From positions 124,001-188,000 of the forward strand of contig JANFAH010000011.1 in the NCBI GenBank assembly GCA_024663395.1: a DNA stretch of 64,000 nucleotides, in the 5' to 3' direction. This document shows, one piece after another, positions 1 to 11,379 of the stretch; the stretch's first letter is position 1; each line of letters begins with the position of its first letter. The position numbers and the translations under genes were made by a program. The notes beneath the pieces were generated by a model that searched no databases, was not told the DNA's origin, and was given only the letters and a program-made list of their open reading frames with translations. The DNA is from Pisolithus tinctorius (taxonomy: Eukaryota; Basidiomycota; Agaricomycetes; Boletales; Pisolithaceae).

Positions 1-988
1 TCCCTCCATTCACCCCACGAAATAGGAAGAGGCTTTGGAGGCGCAAGGACCAACCGAAGTTAGAATATCCATATAGAGAGTAGACATCACACCATAACAA
101 GAACTCCGTTCTTCGGTAAGGAGAGCTGCGTATTCTCACATTCTTCCCCTGCTCTCACCCAGTTGTAAACGCAAGCTATCATTTGCTCACATAGTCTTAT
201 CCTGCTTTTGTACACTCGCAAGATTGTTCTGTCATCCTCTCTGCAGCAAACTCCGCTCTTAGGTCAATGCCATAACTAACATGGATGATGATTTCTCCGT
301 GGGTGTGTACTTCCGAGAGACTTGGGAGACTCCAAGAACATCAATCTGACTTTCTACTAACCTCGTTGAGGTATGTAACTCTTCAAGATGGGACAGAGTG
401 CTACTCGCGCAGTAATACTAGAAAGCTTACACTAGGATGGCAGCACGACGTGAAAGCCTAAAGGACGGGAGGTAGTTTGTGGTGCATATGTATATGCATA
501 TCCTGCCTGGGTTCGGTTGCTTTGCAGCTGCCAACACGTTGAATAGCTTCCACAACTTGCGTGTAGCCAAAATACCGCCGGCAGTCTAGCACCCATATTC
601 ACTGACTCTCTGTGGATGACATTCCGGCTGCCTCCTCAGCTCATGGTGAGAATCACTTCAGCAGTTGTGCGTATATTATGTCTAATGTTCTCAGGGTCAC
701 TATGATAACCGGAATGTGGCCTTCAAGTTTTCTACGAAGATTGATTACGATAATTGATTAACGGAAATCTTTAAGTCCCCGGGTTGCTGCGTACGGCTTG
801 CGTCTATCAAACTTAAGTCTCGAGGCCACGTCTGAAACAGCTGACTCTATCATAACACAGCCTAACAACCCCCGATCACACCAGTCTTGCACACAGGAGT
901 ACCCTCAGCCGCCAGCTTCACAGTCAGCACGGTTTAAACCCCACGTATATATGTACGCTGCTTTCTATCCTAGTCTCCCAGCACACCC
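1..988. other. 5' flank of first aldehyde dehydrogenase gene, no gene seen
   Basis: No reading frame here looks like a protein. From about 830 to 988 the sequence matches the region just before the second aldehyde dehydrogenase gene (about 5570-5704), so this part is the duplicated promoter. The remainder is unremarkable mixed sequence. Confidence 0.5.
941..953 (+). promoter_or_regulatory. TATA-like box of aldehyde dehydrogenase copy 1
   Basis: A short TATATAT run lies about 40 bp before the start codon at 989. The matching run ACATATATC lies at the same distance before copy 2 (about 5657-5665), inside a block conserved between the two genes. The position suits a core promoter with a very short leader, but no transcript evidence is available. 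Confidence 0.35.
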
Positions 989-3037
989 ATGCCTACTATC
1001 TTTAATCATGTGTTTAACACTCCCGTCTATAAGGGTGAGGTATCCTTCAGCACTGGTCTCTTCATCAATGGCGAGTTCGTCGACGGGTCAGACGGAACTA
1101 CCATTGAGTATGTACTGTGTTTGGTTTCACTGCGCTGACCTCTTAGATCTTACCCCCTACCGCCTCGTGTGAATCAACAGCGTGGTGAACCCGAGTGCGT
1201 CCCATTCCCGGTCGTAGCGATTCGATGCACTCATTCAGATCCACCCTCACTGTCATCATCACTGCCGGTCGTCTGTTCTCTGACTAGCAAATGGAAAAGT
1301 GATCACCTCTGTTTCAGAGGGAACTCCAAAAGACGTCGATCTCGCAGTCGAAGCCGGTGAAAAGGCCTTCGAGACTACGTGGGGTCTCAACTACCCTGGT
1401 AACAAGAGGGGACTTCTCCTTAATAAGCTCGCTTCGCTCATGGAGGAGCACACTGATGAGCTTGCTGCCCTTGAGGCTCTGGACAATGGTGTGTAGACCA
1501 TGCTACACAGCCGATCCATCGCCCCCATTCGTGGCATTTACCTTCCAACCTAGGTAAGGCTTTCAACATCGCGCGTAGCAGAGATGTCGCTAGTGCCATC
1601 AGTTGCGTCCGCTACTTTGCCGGCTGGGCTGATAAGATATCTGGTCGAGTAATTGGGGTACCACGTCCATCGTTCAACACACAACGTACCGTTTCTGAAA
1701 CATCCCCCAGACAATCGAGGAAAGATTCACCTATACTCGTCATGAGCCCATCGGAGTCGTTGTAAGCGCTGCGCATATTAACCCTGTTTCCGTCTAAACC
1801 GTTGTACAGGGCCAAATTATCCCTTGGAACTTCCCTCGTGCGTTGACGCATTTACGGTTGTATCTGTCAAGAATTTACTTTTGTTCAGTTCTCATGTTTG
1901 CATGGAAGATCGCACCTGCCCTTGCGACAGGCAACACCGTCGTCCTGAAGCCGTCTGAATTCACACCACTGACGGCGATACGTATGTGCCACCTTGCAAA
2001 AGAGGCCGGATTTCCACCTGGCGTTTTGAACGTCGTCACCGGATATGGCAACACTGTCGGCAGTGCTATCTCGTCCCATATGCGGATCCACAAGGTCGCA
2101 TTCACAGGGAGCACTGTCGTCGGGCGCAAAATCATGGAGGCTGCCGCCAAGAGTAATTTGAAGAATGTTACCCTCGAGCTTGGTGGGAAGAGTCCGAATA
2201 TCATTTTTAACGACGCAGATCTTGAAGAGGCTGTCAGCTGGTCTATGCTTGGCATATTGCAAGTCTCTTTGATTTGTGTGTTGATATTGGATATTGATTT
2301 CCGATAGTTACAATCATGGTCAATCCTGTCTTGCAGGCTCGCGTATATTCGTGCAAGAAGGAATCTATGACGAGTTCTTGAAACGTTTCACGGAAAAATC
2401 ACGTTCAATCAAGGTTGGGGACCCCTTTGCTTCAGACACTTTCCAGGGACCGCAAGTCTCCAAAATTCAGTACGACGTAAGAATTATTTTTCAAGGATTT
2501 TCTGTGCACTGACGTGATATGCGTTGCGTAGCGCATCATGGGATATATCGACTCCGGAAAGAAGGAGGGCGCCAAGATCCACATCGGCGGAGAACGCCAT
2601 GGTAGCGAAGGCTATTTCATCCAGCCAACTATATTCCTCGACACCAAGCCGGATATGCGCATTGTGAAAGAGGAAATCTTCGGACCTGTCAGTGTTGTGA
2701 TCAAGTTCAAGGACGAAGAAGAGGTTGTGCGTCAAGCAAATGATACGCTGTATGGTCTCGCCGCGGCAGTGTTCACCAAGGACGTGAATCGGGCGATCAC
2801 AACGGCACATAAGATCAAGGCAGGAACGCTCTGGGTGAATTTTTACGGCGTGACGAGCCCGAACGTCCCATTCGGTGGATTCAAGCAGAGTGGGATTGGG
2901 CGGGAGATGGGAGAATACGCCTTGAATAAGTTCGTTCTCCTCTCCTTCTACTCCGACCTGTGCACTTGCTGATAATTTGCCGCAGCTACACCGAAGTCAA
3001 GGCCATCCACGTGAACCTCGGAATGAAGATGATGTAA
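989..3037 (+). CDS. Aldehyde dehydrogenase (NAD(P)+), tandem copy 1
   Basis: Oxidises aldehydes to carboxylic acids; family ALDH1/2-like, probably cytosolic since no targeting peptide is visible. Ten exons join into a 501-residue frame: 989-1107, 1181-1194, 1288-1488, 1554-1657, 1711-1761, 1810-1837, 1889-2258, 2308-2476, 2532-2929, 2986-3037. Visible motifs are the PWNFP segment of the cofactor fold, FTGSTVVG, the general-base glutamate in LELGGKSP (about E269) and the nucleophile cysteine in GQSC (C303). Exon 2 is only 14 nt and supplies the VVNP residues that families of this type have before GK. The intron after 2258 starts with GCAAGT, a GC-AG border. Exon phases match copy 2 exactly, which strongly supports the model. 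Substrate cannot be told from sequence. Confidence 0.93.
1181..1194 (+). other. 14-nt microexon of aldehyde dehydrogenase copy 1
   Basis: The 14 bases lie between a CAACAG acceptor and a GTGCGT donor. Without them exon 1 (phase 2) cannot join exon 3 in frame; with them the protein reads TIDVVNPTNGK, the expected ALDH sequence. The same microexon is kept in copy 2 at 5891-5904. Confidence 0.88.
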
Positions 3038-5704
3038 ACTTGGCTCCTTGATTGTGAAAAGTTTAGGCGTCATGTCTTAGGTTCTAGCAAGAACTTATCG
3101 ACCGTGAATTTGGACCCTACCGAAAGTGTTGGTATTGTTACGTTGTCCTATCAGCTATTTTGTGTACCCACTGTATGAAATCTAGTCAGAGTATGGAGGC
3201 CTGGACTGAATAGCCTTGCAGAACGTGGCCATCTGACGTGCCAAGACACCAAGACAGTTAGATTGTCGGTGTCGGTCGAATGAACGGTATGTAAATGCAA
3301 TGAGAATCGACAGTAATTGTACTGTTGGACGGAGATTCCATGTGACACCAACAAAGACAGTGTAGAGACCTGCAGCGACCAATGTTTGGCGCAGAGAAAC
3401 AAACCGAAAGGGCATTAGAGGAAAACGTGGCAGTGGAGAACTTGTCAATGCGGGCACTTCCTTTCTCGACGACTCCAGGTAGTAGCCTATATACTGAAAA
3501 TATGGTTCTCCTCAGCTTCGCTCTTAAATTCTGCGATAGCGTAACGACAACCATTCACAGACTTGTTCTCACCCGTTTCATATCCAATGCTCTTGGTTTT
3601 GGAGTTAGTAAAGTGACCATCGAAGGTTTCCAGGACAGCATATCGATCCATGTGGACTCGGTCGAGTACAAAGCTGACATAGCATCCGCAAGTTCCATGA
3701 TGACGTTCTTGCGGTCCTCGATAAGCCGATCAAAGACCGAATGTAACAAAACCGCAGGAATACGATCCTTGTAATTGTGAGGGTGACTGCAAGGTATAGC
3801 CCTGCTTGTATTATCCTGCCGTTCGCGAAATGATGACAGGCTAGTGGTGGTTGGAGGTTTCTCCGGAGGTTTCCCTAAGGAATGCTTCGCGTGCGTTTTG
3901 AATCGTGTCTCCGTCAGCAGTAGAAGAGTTCTTTCGCATCCCCTATAATCCTGTGATCAGTCGTTCTTAGTCACTGCAAACGCGGTGACATTTACGCCGA
4001 TGCAATGCTTACATGACTGACAACACGTGTCATCGTAGAAAACAGAACGTTATCGAAGACAGCCTCCAATTATTGATATGTGTTGGATGAGGTATGGAAT
4101 AACCAAGAAGACAGTTCTCTTCCATCCTATCGATGTCTCATTGAGTTCCTCAACACCATCGAACGAGATTTTGTATAGTCCCGACTAGCGATCAGCGGCC
4201 GTATCCGCGAGGTCTGTGCGGGTCTCCTTGGTTCTATCTTTATCTTTCGACCTATTCGCAATTTTCGGCTTCGGCGTTCAGAATGAGTGGTCGGATCTGC
4301 GCTACGAAATCCGGAGGTAGACGGACCCACAGGTGGCGTTGTAACATCTATATACTAGTAATGAATGGTCACAATCATCATGCTCGAATTTCGATCAATA
4401 CGTGCCGAATGTAAGGTGAAGATGGTTGTGGAGCGAATATACTCTTCAACCTTTGTAAAGTGCGCAAGGGTTGACCGAAATCAGAGATTGTAAGCCCCCC
4501 GAGAACATGTTCATATTCCCCGTCACCAGGCAAAAGGTGCGTCTCTGGTATCTTGAAACCATTTGTTCCGTCGGGTCACCTTAAAAGTGAGGTATTGATT
4601 CAAAAATGCACAACTTGACAGCTGCGAATCGTTCATCTCCGATGTTGGGGGTGTTACTCAGCACCCATCGATTTGCATTAATTAGGAAGTCGGCGGGTGG
4701 TGAGAGCGTAGCGGTAGTGCCCTAGCACACAACGGAAAAGTATCCATGTGTTTCGAATGCTTTGTTTATTTAGAGAGAAACTACGTACAATGAAAGATCG
4801 CGCGGAGTCGCTGCAAGTTCGAAGCGAGATGTACAAGAGTGAAGACCTAAGGTGAAACGTGATTTGGGTGAAAACCCGAAGGGTTTTCCGACCCGGAGGA
4901 GGTACTGTATCTGGGGTGAAGAGTGAGCTGTGAGGGGCGGGATGGGTGCCAAACAGGTCGACTCTTCGTAGCTTATCCAAATGACATTGTCCTGCCTGCA
5001 GGCAGTTAGACCTGAGAGGGGGAGAGGTGGGTGGGTGCGAAAGACGAGAGGAGATCTGCGCGAGGGCTGGAGGCACAGACTCTACGGTTCGTGAAGTGTG
5101 CAGAAACAAGAGACGCGTCATACTCGCCGAGTCGCTTACTCACGCATGGACTAAATTCTATGTGACGCGTCGTGCCTCTGCCTACATAGAAAACTACTTA
5201 CCAAGGATTACAAATGGAGCAGGCCATCATGATAACGTCCACTTCCGACGGGAGAGGACCGAGATGACTCCAACTACGATACCCTTATCAGGCAACCAAG
5301 CGCTGAAGCGCTCAGCCTATCCGCATCTTACATCTTATGGTGGAACTTGACTACTGCATTCTCATGGAAGAAATCACAACGCTCCTTCAAGGAGCTGGCC
5401 AGCTCAACCTCTTTATTATTAGTGCCCAACTCGACTTACTCAACACGAGCAACGTAATAATGGAGTGATGGAAATGGCTCCGCGGTGCAACGTCGGCGAC
5501 CTTTATTTCCCCGAGTTGCTGCGCCCACCGCCGCACAGAAGTCGACGAAGTCTCCACACCATGATTCGGACGAAACTCTATCCTAACACAGCCTAACGGC
5601 TCCCCGATCACACCAGGGTTACCCTTCAGTTCCACGGTCAGCACAGCTAAATCCCCACATATATCTACGCTGTTTGCTTTCGAATCTCAGCACACTGCAG
5701 ACCC
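3038..5704. other. Spacer between the aldehyde dehydrogenase copies, no supported gene
   Basis: Several 60-150 codon open frames occur on both strands but none has a recognisable motif or partner exons. A minus-strand frame at 3182-3457 has a hydrophobic stretch followed by basic residues, faintly like the membrane anchor of a fungal cytochrome P450, but no P450 core motif follows. I treat the spacer as non-coding or relic DNA. Its last ~135 bp is the duplicated promoter of copy 2. Confidence 0.45.
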
Positions 5705-7764
5705 ATGCCTAACATCTTCACTCACGAATTTAACACCCCTACCTACAAGGGTAAGGTATCCTTCAACACTGGCCTCTTCATCAACGGCGAGTTCGTCGAT
5801 GGGTCAGGCGGAACTACCATCGAGTATGTACCGTGTTGGCTGTGTTGGCTTTCATCGCGCTGACCTCTTACCGCCACATGTGAATCGGTAGCGTGATAAA
5901 CCCGAGTACGCCTCGTCCCCATGTCCTGGCGATTTAATACACTCACCTCGATACACCCTCATCGGCATCATCACTGCCCGTCATTTTCGTTTTTCTGACC
6001 AGGCGATGGCAAAGTGATCACACAGATTTCTGAAGGAACCCAAAAAGACGTCGACCTTGCAGTTGACGCTGCTGAGAAAGCTTTCGAGACTGCGTGGGGT
6101 CTCAACTACCCCGGTAACAAGAGGGGAATTCTTCTTAATAAACTAGCGTCGCTCATGGAGGAGCACATCGATGAGCTTGGTGCCCTTGAGGCATTGGACA
6201 ATGGTGTGTGCTTCATGTCATGCACGTTGTCGATATCCGTGGCCTCCGTTGGTGACATTGCCTTCCAACGTAGGCAAGGCTTTCAACATCGCGCGTAGCG
6301 CAGACGTCGTCGCTGCCATCGATTGCATCCGCTACTTCGCTGGCTTGGCTGATAAGATATCTGGCCGAGTAATTGAGGTATCATTTTCATCATCCAACAC
6401 GAGACGTATCATCTCAGAAACATCCTCCAGACGACAGAGGAAAGATTGACGTACACTCGTCATGAACCCATCGGAGTCATTGTAAGCACCGTGCACGTTG
6501 GTTCTCTTTTCGTCTAAGTTTGCGTACAGGGCCAAATTATCCCTTGGAATTTCCCCCGTGCGTTGAGACATTTATGACAGTGTTTGTCAAGAATTTACAT
6601 TCAACTCAGTCGTCATGTTTGCATGGAAGATCGCACCCGCCTTTGCGACAGGCAACACCGTCGTCCTGAAGCCGTCTGAATTCACACCACTGACTGCGAT
6701 ACGTATGTGTCACCTTGTAAAAGAGGCCGGCTTCCCACCTGGCGTGTTGAACGTTGTCACCGGATATGGCAACACTGTCGGCAATGCAATCTCGTCCCAT
6801 ATGCGGATCCTCAAGGTCGCATTCACAGGGAGCACTGTCGTCGGGCGCAAAATCATGGAGGCTGCCGCCAAGAGTAATTTGAAGAATGTTACCCTCGAGC
6901 TTGGTGGGAAGAGTCCGAATATCATCTTCAACGACGCAAATCTTGAGGAGGCTGTCAACTGGTCTATGTTTGGCATTTTGTAAGTCTCTTTGATCTCTTC
7001 TGTTGATGTGATGGGTGCTGATTTCCAACAGTTTCAACCACGGTCAGTGCTGCGTTGCGGGCTCGCGTATATTTGTACAGGAAGGAATCTACGACGAGTT
7101 CTTGAAACGTTTCACGGAAAAATCACGTTCAATTAAGGTTGGGGACCCCTTTGCTCCCGACACCTTCCAGGGACCGCAGATCTCCAAGATTCAGTACGAT
7201 GTGGGATTTCACACCTATTTCTTTGGATTTTCTACGCACTGACATGATACACGTTACGTAGCGCATCATGGGATACATCGACTCTGGAAAGAAGGACGGT
7301 GCCAAGATCCACATCGGCGGCGAACGCCACGGTAGCGAAGGTTACTTCATCCAGCCAACTATATTCCTCGACACCAAGCCGAATATGCGTATTGTGCAGG
7401 AGGAAATCTTCGGACCTGTCAGTGTTGTGATCAAGTTCAAGGACGAAGAAGACGTTGTGCGTCAAGCAAATGATACAGTGTATGGACTCGGCGCCGCGGT
7501 GTTCACCAAGGACGTGAATCGGGCGATCACGACGGCACATAAGCTCAAGGCAGGGTCGGTCTGGGTGAATTGCTACAACGTAATGAGCCCGAACGTCCCA
7601 TTCGGTGGGTTCAAGCAGAGTGGGGTTGGACGGGAGATGGGAGAATATGCATTGAATCAGTACGGTTATCCTCTCCTTTAATCCTACCTGGTATCTGATA
7701 ACGTTTCTGCAGCTACACCGAAGTCAAGGCAGTCCACGTGAACCTCGGCATGAAGATGATGTAA
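5705..7764 (+). CDS. Aldehyde dehydrogenase (NAD(P)+), tandem copy 2
   Basis: Paralogue of the gene at 989, with the same ten exons and phases and the same 501-residue length: 5705-5823, 5891-5904, 6003-6203, 6274-6377, 6431-6481, 6530-6557, 6610-6979, 7032-7200, 7262-7659, 7713-7764. The catalytic residues are E269 in LELGGKSP and C303. The residue before the nucleophile is Cys here (GQCC) but Ser in copy 1. The intron after 6979 uses a normal GTAAGT donor where copy 1 uses GCAAGT. Most differences from copy 1 are conservative and no frame is broken, so both copies are probably active. Possible outcomes are dosage gain or split substrate preference. Confidence 0.93.
5891..5904 (+). other. 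14-nt microexon of aldehyde dehydrogenase copy 2
   Basis: Flanked by GGTAG and GTACGC. It restores the frame between exon 1 and exon 3 and encodes VINP. Same length and place as in copy 1. Confidence 0.88.
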
Positions 7765-8510
7765 ATTTGGCTCGTTTTATGCGAAAAGTATCATTCCTTG
7801 TGTGCCGGAAAGCACTTTTCATCAGTGAATTTGGGCCCTGTCGAAAGTATTGGTATGATTACGTTGTACTATCAGCTGGTTGTGCACTTCCTGTATGAAA
7901 TATAGTCACGGTTTGCATGCATGGTTTGAGGTGGTTTGGGCCGACCGGAGGATATCGTTGAACATTCGTTCTTCCCAACTAAATCCCATCTTTGGGGGTC
8001 ACCTAGAAGGAATGCAATGACCTTAGGCGTCTTGCACTCTTTGAAAACTGGCAAAAAGCAGATCAGTAGGCGAAATTAGCCCTTTTCATGTCTTCCCAAA
8101 TACTCGAACGTCCAAAGCTTCGGTTTAACAATCAGAAACGATGCACCAATTCTATTCCAGGCTGATATCGTAATTCGAGGAGTTCGCAAACGTCGAACGG
8201 CTTATCAAGGCAAACCACGAATGGCGACAAGACAGTACTTGATAGGAATGTGGAATGTCACGAGATAGCCTCATGGCTCAACCTAATGAGCGTTTCCGTT
8301 ACATGTGTCGAGATTCCCTGCCCACAGGGAGAGGGCTGTACAACCCTTGCCCTAAGAAGCCCGATACAAGACGAAGGTCGCCTGCCCACTCGTCCTAAGC
8401 AACTTCACGCAACCACTGGAACGCTGCATATTGGGCTCGTAACTTGACGTACGCCCCGGTACTTTCCCACTCAGCGTACTCTTCACGCCTTGGGCGACAA
8501 AGCCAGAGCG
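7765..8510. other. Intergenic, ends in a GTPase promoter copy
   Basis: The first part is the 3' flank shared by the two aldehyde dehydrogenase genes. From about 8240 on the sequence resembles, in reverse orientation, the region before the GTPase gene at 40195 (see repeat entries). No gene seen. Confidence 0.6.
8245..8510 (+). repeat. Promoter segment shared with the GTPase gene at 40195
   Basis: Blocks such as ACAACCCTTGCCCTAAGAAG and GATAGCCTCATGG appear here and, in the same order on the opposite strand, at about 40196-40440. Both segments sit directly before an IRG-like GTPase start codon, so the gene at 8511 was copied together with its promoter. Confidence 0.75.
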
Positions 8511-9866
8511 ATGGGTGCTGCCGTGTCAACGCTGCCAGCACTGGCGGCTTCAACTGCTACAATAGTATCCGCATTTCGAAGCCCGGGACCCAATCCGACT
8601 ATGCAGGCGATAATGAACCGACCACAAGACGAGGCTGCCATACGGGAGGCACAACAAAGAGCCCAGGAAGCCAAAGAACTGGCCGAGCGTACCCGCCAAG
8701 AAGCACGGGAGGAGCGCCAACATGCAAGGGAGCGTTTAGAAGCGGTGAAGGAAGCTTCAAGTAGGGCGCGTGAAGAGGCGCGCAGAATGATGACGGAGAT
8801 GGTGGAGGCGGAACGAGCAGTGACGAGGGCAAGAGTAGAGGCTGAGGCTGCTGCACAAGCAGGACGAGCAGATGCCACGAGGCTTGCTGAGCAGGCAGCG
8901 CGAGAACGGAAGCGAGCCAGAGAAATGCAAGAGCAAGCAAGAAAAGCAGAAGAGGCTGCGAAAGAAGAAACAAAGAGAGCGAAAAAGATAGCCAAAGAAG
9001 AGCGTCGTAAGGCGGATACTGCGCGTGCCAAGGCAGAAAAGGCAACACAGACAGCCAAGGAGGAAGTGAAGCAGGCTATATCTGCAAAGGAGGAGATAGA
9101 GAAACGGTGGAAAGAGGGTAGTCAACCCGTTGTCACACCGAGTGTGGCAGAGCTGGAGGCTGCGAAAAGGCGAATCCGGTACAAAGAGGGACTCCTCCAT
9201 TTCGCTGTCGCTGGTGTCTCAGGGGGTGGCAAGTCTTCCCTGATCAACGCGTTTCGTGGTTTACGCAGCAGGGAAGCCGGCGCCGCGGCTGTCGGTGTCA
9301 CTGAGACGACCCGTATGCTTTGCAGATACCCGGACCCCAATCCTCAACACCCGCTCGTTTGGTATGACATCCCTGGTGCAGGCACACTCAAAATTCCCGA
9401 CTGGCAATATTTCAATGCCCAAGGCCTCTACGTCTTCGACTGCATCATTGTCTTGTTTGACAACCGCTTCACGATGACAGATGTTGCTGTTCTGAGCAAC
9501 TGTGCACGATTCAATATTCCTGCTTACATCGTGCGGTCGAAAGCAGACCAACACATCAGGAATGTTATGAAGGAGATGGGGTACGACAGTGACGATGAAC
9601 ATAGCAATTCTGAATTGCGCGACAGGCTCTACAGGGAGGCACGACAACATTTTATCAGTAAAACCCGGAAGAACGTCAAGTCCAACCTTGAAGACGCGAA
9701 CTTACCGAACAGACGGGTATATATCGTTTCCAATGATGCACTCCTGTCTATCGTCAAAGGAGAAGCACCGAAAAAAGCCATCGATGAGATAGAGTTGCTC
9801 AGAGACATTGTCAACCAAACCCTGGCTAGGCGCAGAATGGTTTCGGAGGCATCCACATCGTCCTGA
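8511..9866 (+). CDS. IRG-like GTPase with N-terminal coiled coil (dispersed copy)
   Basis: Intronless, 451 residues. Residues about 38-200 are an Ala/Glu/Arg-rich heptad-like coiled coil. The GTPase domain follows, with P-loop GVSGGGKSS (235-243; the paralogues have GVAGSGKSS), a TGVTETT switch I, DIPGAG switch II (286-291), RSKAD as the G4 base-specificity motif and SN as G5. The pattern matches the IRG/p47 family (interferon-inducible GTPases), which in mammals act on membranes of pathogen vacuoles; fungal roles are unknown. I start at the ATG at 8511 because it matches the paralogue at 40195 in position and gives equal length. It begins Met-Gly-Ala-Ala-Val-Ser, an N-myristoylation-like motif. 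It is separated from the main cluster by about 29 kb of conserved genes. Confidence 0.88.
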   Translation: MGAAVSTLPALAASTATIVSAFRSPGPNPTMQAIMNRPQDEAAIREAQQRAQEAKELAERTRQEAREERQHARERLEAVKEASSRAREEARRMMTEMVEAERAVTRARVEAEAAAQAGRADATRLAEQAARERKRAREMQEQARKAEEAAKEETKRAKKIAKEERRKADTARAKAEKATQTAKEEVKQAISAKEEIEKRWKEGSQPVVTPSVAELEAAKRRIRYKEGLLHFAVAGVSGGGKSSLINAFRGLRSREAGAAAVGVTETTRMLCRYPDPNPQHPLVWYDIPGAGTLKIPDWQYFNAQGLYVFDCIIVLFDNRFTMTDVAVLSNCARFNIPAYIVRSKADQHIRNVMKEMGYDSDDEHSNSELRDRLYREARQHFISKTRKNVKSNLEDANLPNRRVYIVSNDALLSIVKGEAPKKAIDEIELLRDIVNQTLARRRMVSEASTSS

Positions 9867-11379
9867 TCGTCGGGTTCTCTAGAAAGTACTCGGGTTGGGA
9901 CTACATTTTCCGATACTTGCAACCACATTGAACGTCTTGTAAACGCACCCTGAATGATGGAGAACCATGTGCCTGGCGCACTGGGCATAACTTCGAGCAC
10001 TTAGGAAGTGGCTGTGCAAAGTGACTTGTTCCAAAGCTTCAAATTTCGCAATTCGATTCTCCACGTCTGTATTCCATGAGGTTGACGTATTTCAAAACTC
10101 CCACACATCCCAGTGTAAACGCTGTGTACGAACCGCACCTCCCCCAGTCATCGACCATTTTTCGAAAGAGCAACCCGCAGGAAACGATAGGTAAGTCTCC
10201 ATAATCAGTGGCAGATTTCGTGGGCTATGCTGCATCACTATCATCGTCACTTGCTTTATCATGCGTGGCTTGATCAGCAGGGTCTTCTAGCGCCAACCGA
10301 ATAGCCAATATTGTTTCCGTATGTCCCAGTTCTAGGCATCGAACTGACGCCAGAAGAGTCCTCATAATTAGGGAAAGGGGGTAGGTCTTCCAAGCTTTGA
10401 AATAGGTAAGTTTGCGGCGGTACGAGTGACTTTACATGCTTAGCACTTTGCGTACGTGCCATGGTCTCTGACGTGCGAAACCCCCACTCAGCATTCACAA
10501 ATGCACAACTTGGCATCCGTAAGTGAAATTCCATTCACGTGAGTTGGAATACTAGGTTACGGCCATCTGGTTGAGTCAGTTTATTCGGAAGGCGTTCGTC
10601 CCAGAGGGTTTCCCGTAAGATATATCACACCATGCCATCACTACTGGAGTACATTGCGCGCTCAGACCCTTTCCGCCAAGCGCTCGTCGAAGATGACAGA
10701 CTGGAACCGCAATCATTGATGAGTATCTATTTGCAGACAAGCATAATGTGACAGTACTAGTGTGGCATAATCCGTAGCGTGGCACGGCGAGTGGCTATTG
10801 GTAATTGGCATTTGACCTCGATTCTTGGAGGAGGATTGTTGTTCATTTTAGGGAGGTGGTCATAGCCCTTTCACGCCAACACACGGCCTAGTTGTCGATC
10901 GCGTTGTATGTGTTGAATTTAGACTGCCTCTAACCAATGTACTGAATAATACTCGTCTACCAGGTGCAATTTAAGGTCGTGACGCCAGATGGTGAACTTC
11001 GGATAGCTAATCGATGTCAACACTGATTTATTTTGGGCATTGCGTGGTGGTGGAGGCGGGACTTTTGGGGTGATTCTTGAGGCTACGAGCAGAGTGGAAA
11101 TCAAATCTACTTTGTAAGTGTAAGTTTGCATTCTGTACGCGTAACCACAGCGTATTAATTTGGGCTTCAGGTTTTCTTTGACGTTGGTTTTGCGCCAGCT
11201 GTACGGCACCGTGGCGAATAACACAGTGGGATGGACCTCTGAAGGCTGGTGTGGGTTTATCGGCGTAAGTGGTTTGACAGTAACGTTACATCAGCGATTT
11301 ATTGAGGACACCACCCACGTACATAGCCATTAGTAACGGGAGATGTGATGATCAACCCAAAGTCGACTCCAGACAGGTA
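9867..11379. other. Intergenic, no supported gene
   Basis: A minus-strand stretch at about 10230-10450 is open in one frame for about 65 codons and ends with an acidic tail, but it has no start, motif or partner exons I can name. Nothing else stands out. Confidence 0.4.

Larger units (their letters stand above)
830..3190 (+). repeat. Tandem duplication unit 1 (aldehyde dehydrogenase plus flanks)
   Basis: The unit matches about 5570-7910 through promoter, all ten exons, intron positions and about 150 bp of 3' flank, for example the TATGAAAT.TAGTCA stretch at about 3174 and 7894. The second unit lies about 4.7 kb further on. Exons are far better conserved than introns, so both genes have been under selection since the duplication. 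Confidence 0.85.
5570..7910 (+). repeat. Tandem duplication unit 2 (aldehyde dehydrogenase plus flanks)
   Basis: Second copy of the unit at about 830-3190, same orientation. It includes the conserved promoter block and TATA-like run, the gene and the 3' flank. Confidence 0.85.

Noticed and set aside
3182..3774. Frames between the ALDH genes with a hydrophobic N-terminus on the minus strand
   Set aside because: A resemblance to a P450 membrane anchor is weak and no ExxR, haem-binding or other P450 motif follows on that strand.
4678..5121. 147-codon minus-strand frame
   Set aside because: No motif, no partner exon and biased composition; likely chance.
8483..9200. Long minus-strand frames opposite the GTPase gene at 8511 (hydrophobic, Leu/Ser/Ala-rich)
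   Set aside because: They are antisense shadows of the GC-biased Ala/Glu/Arg coiled-coil codons. The same shadows appear opposite every GTPase copy.
10230..10534. Minus-strand small frame with acidic tail and an ATG starting MARTQSAKH
   Set aside because: The good-looking tail is in a different frame from the ATG and no intron joins them convincingly. The start recalls histone H3 only by chance.
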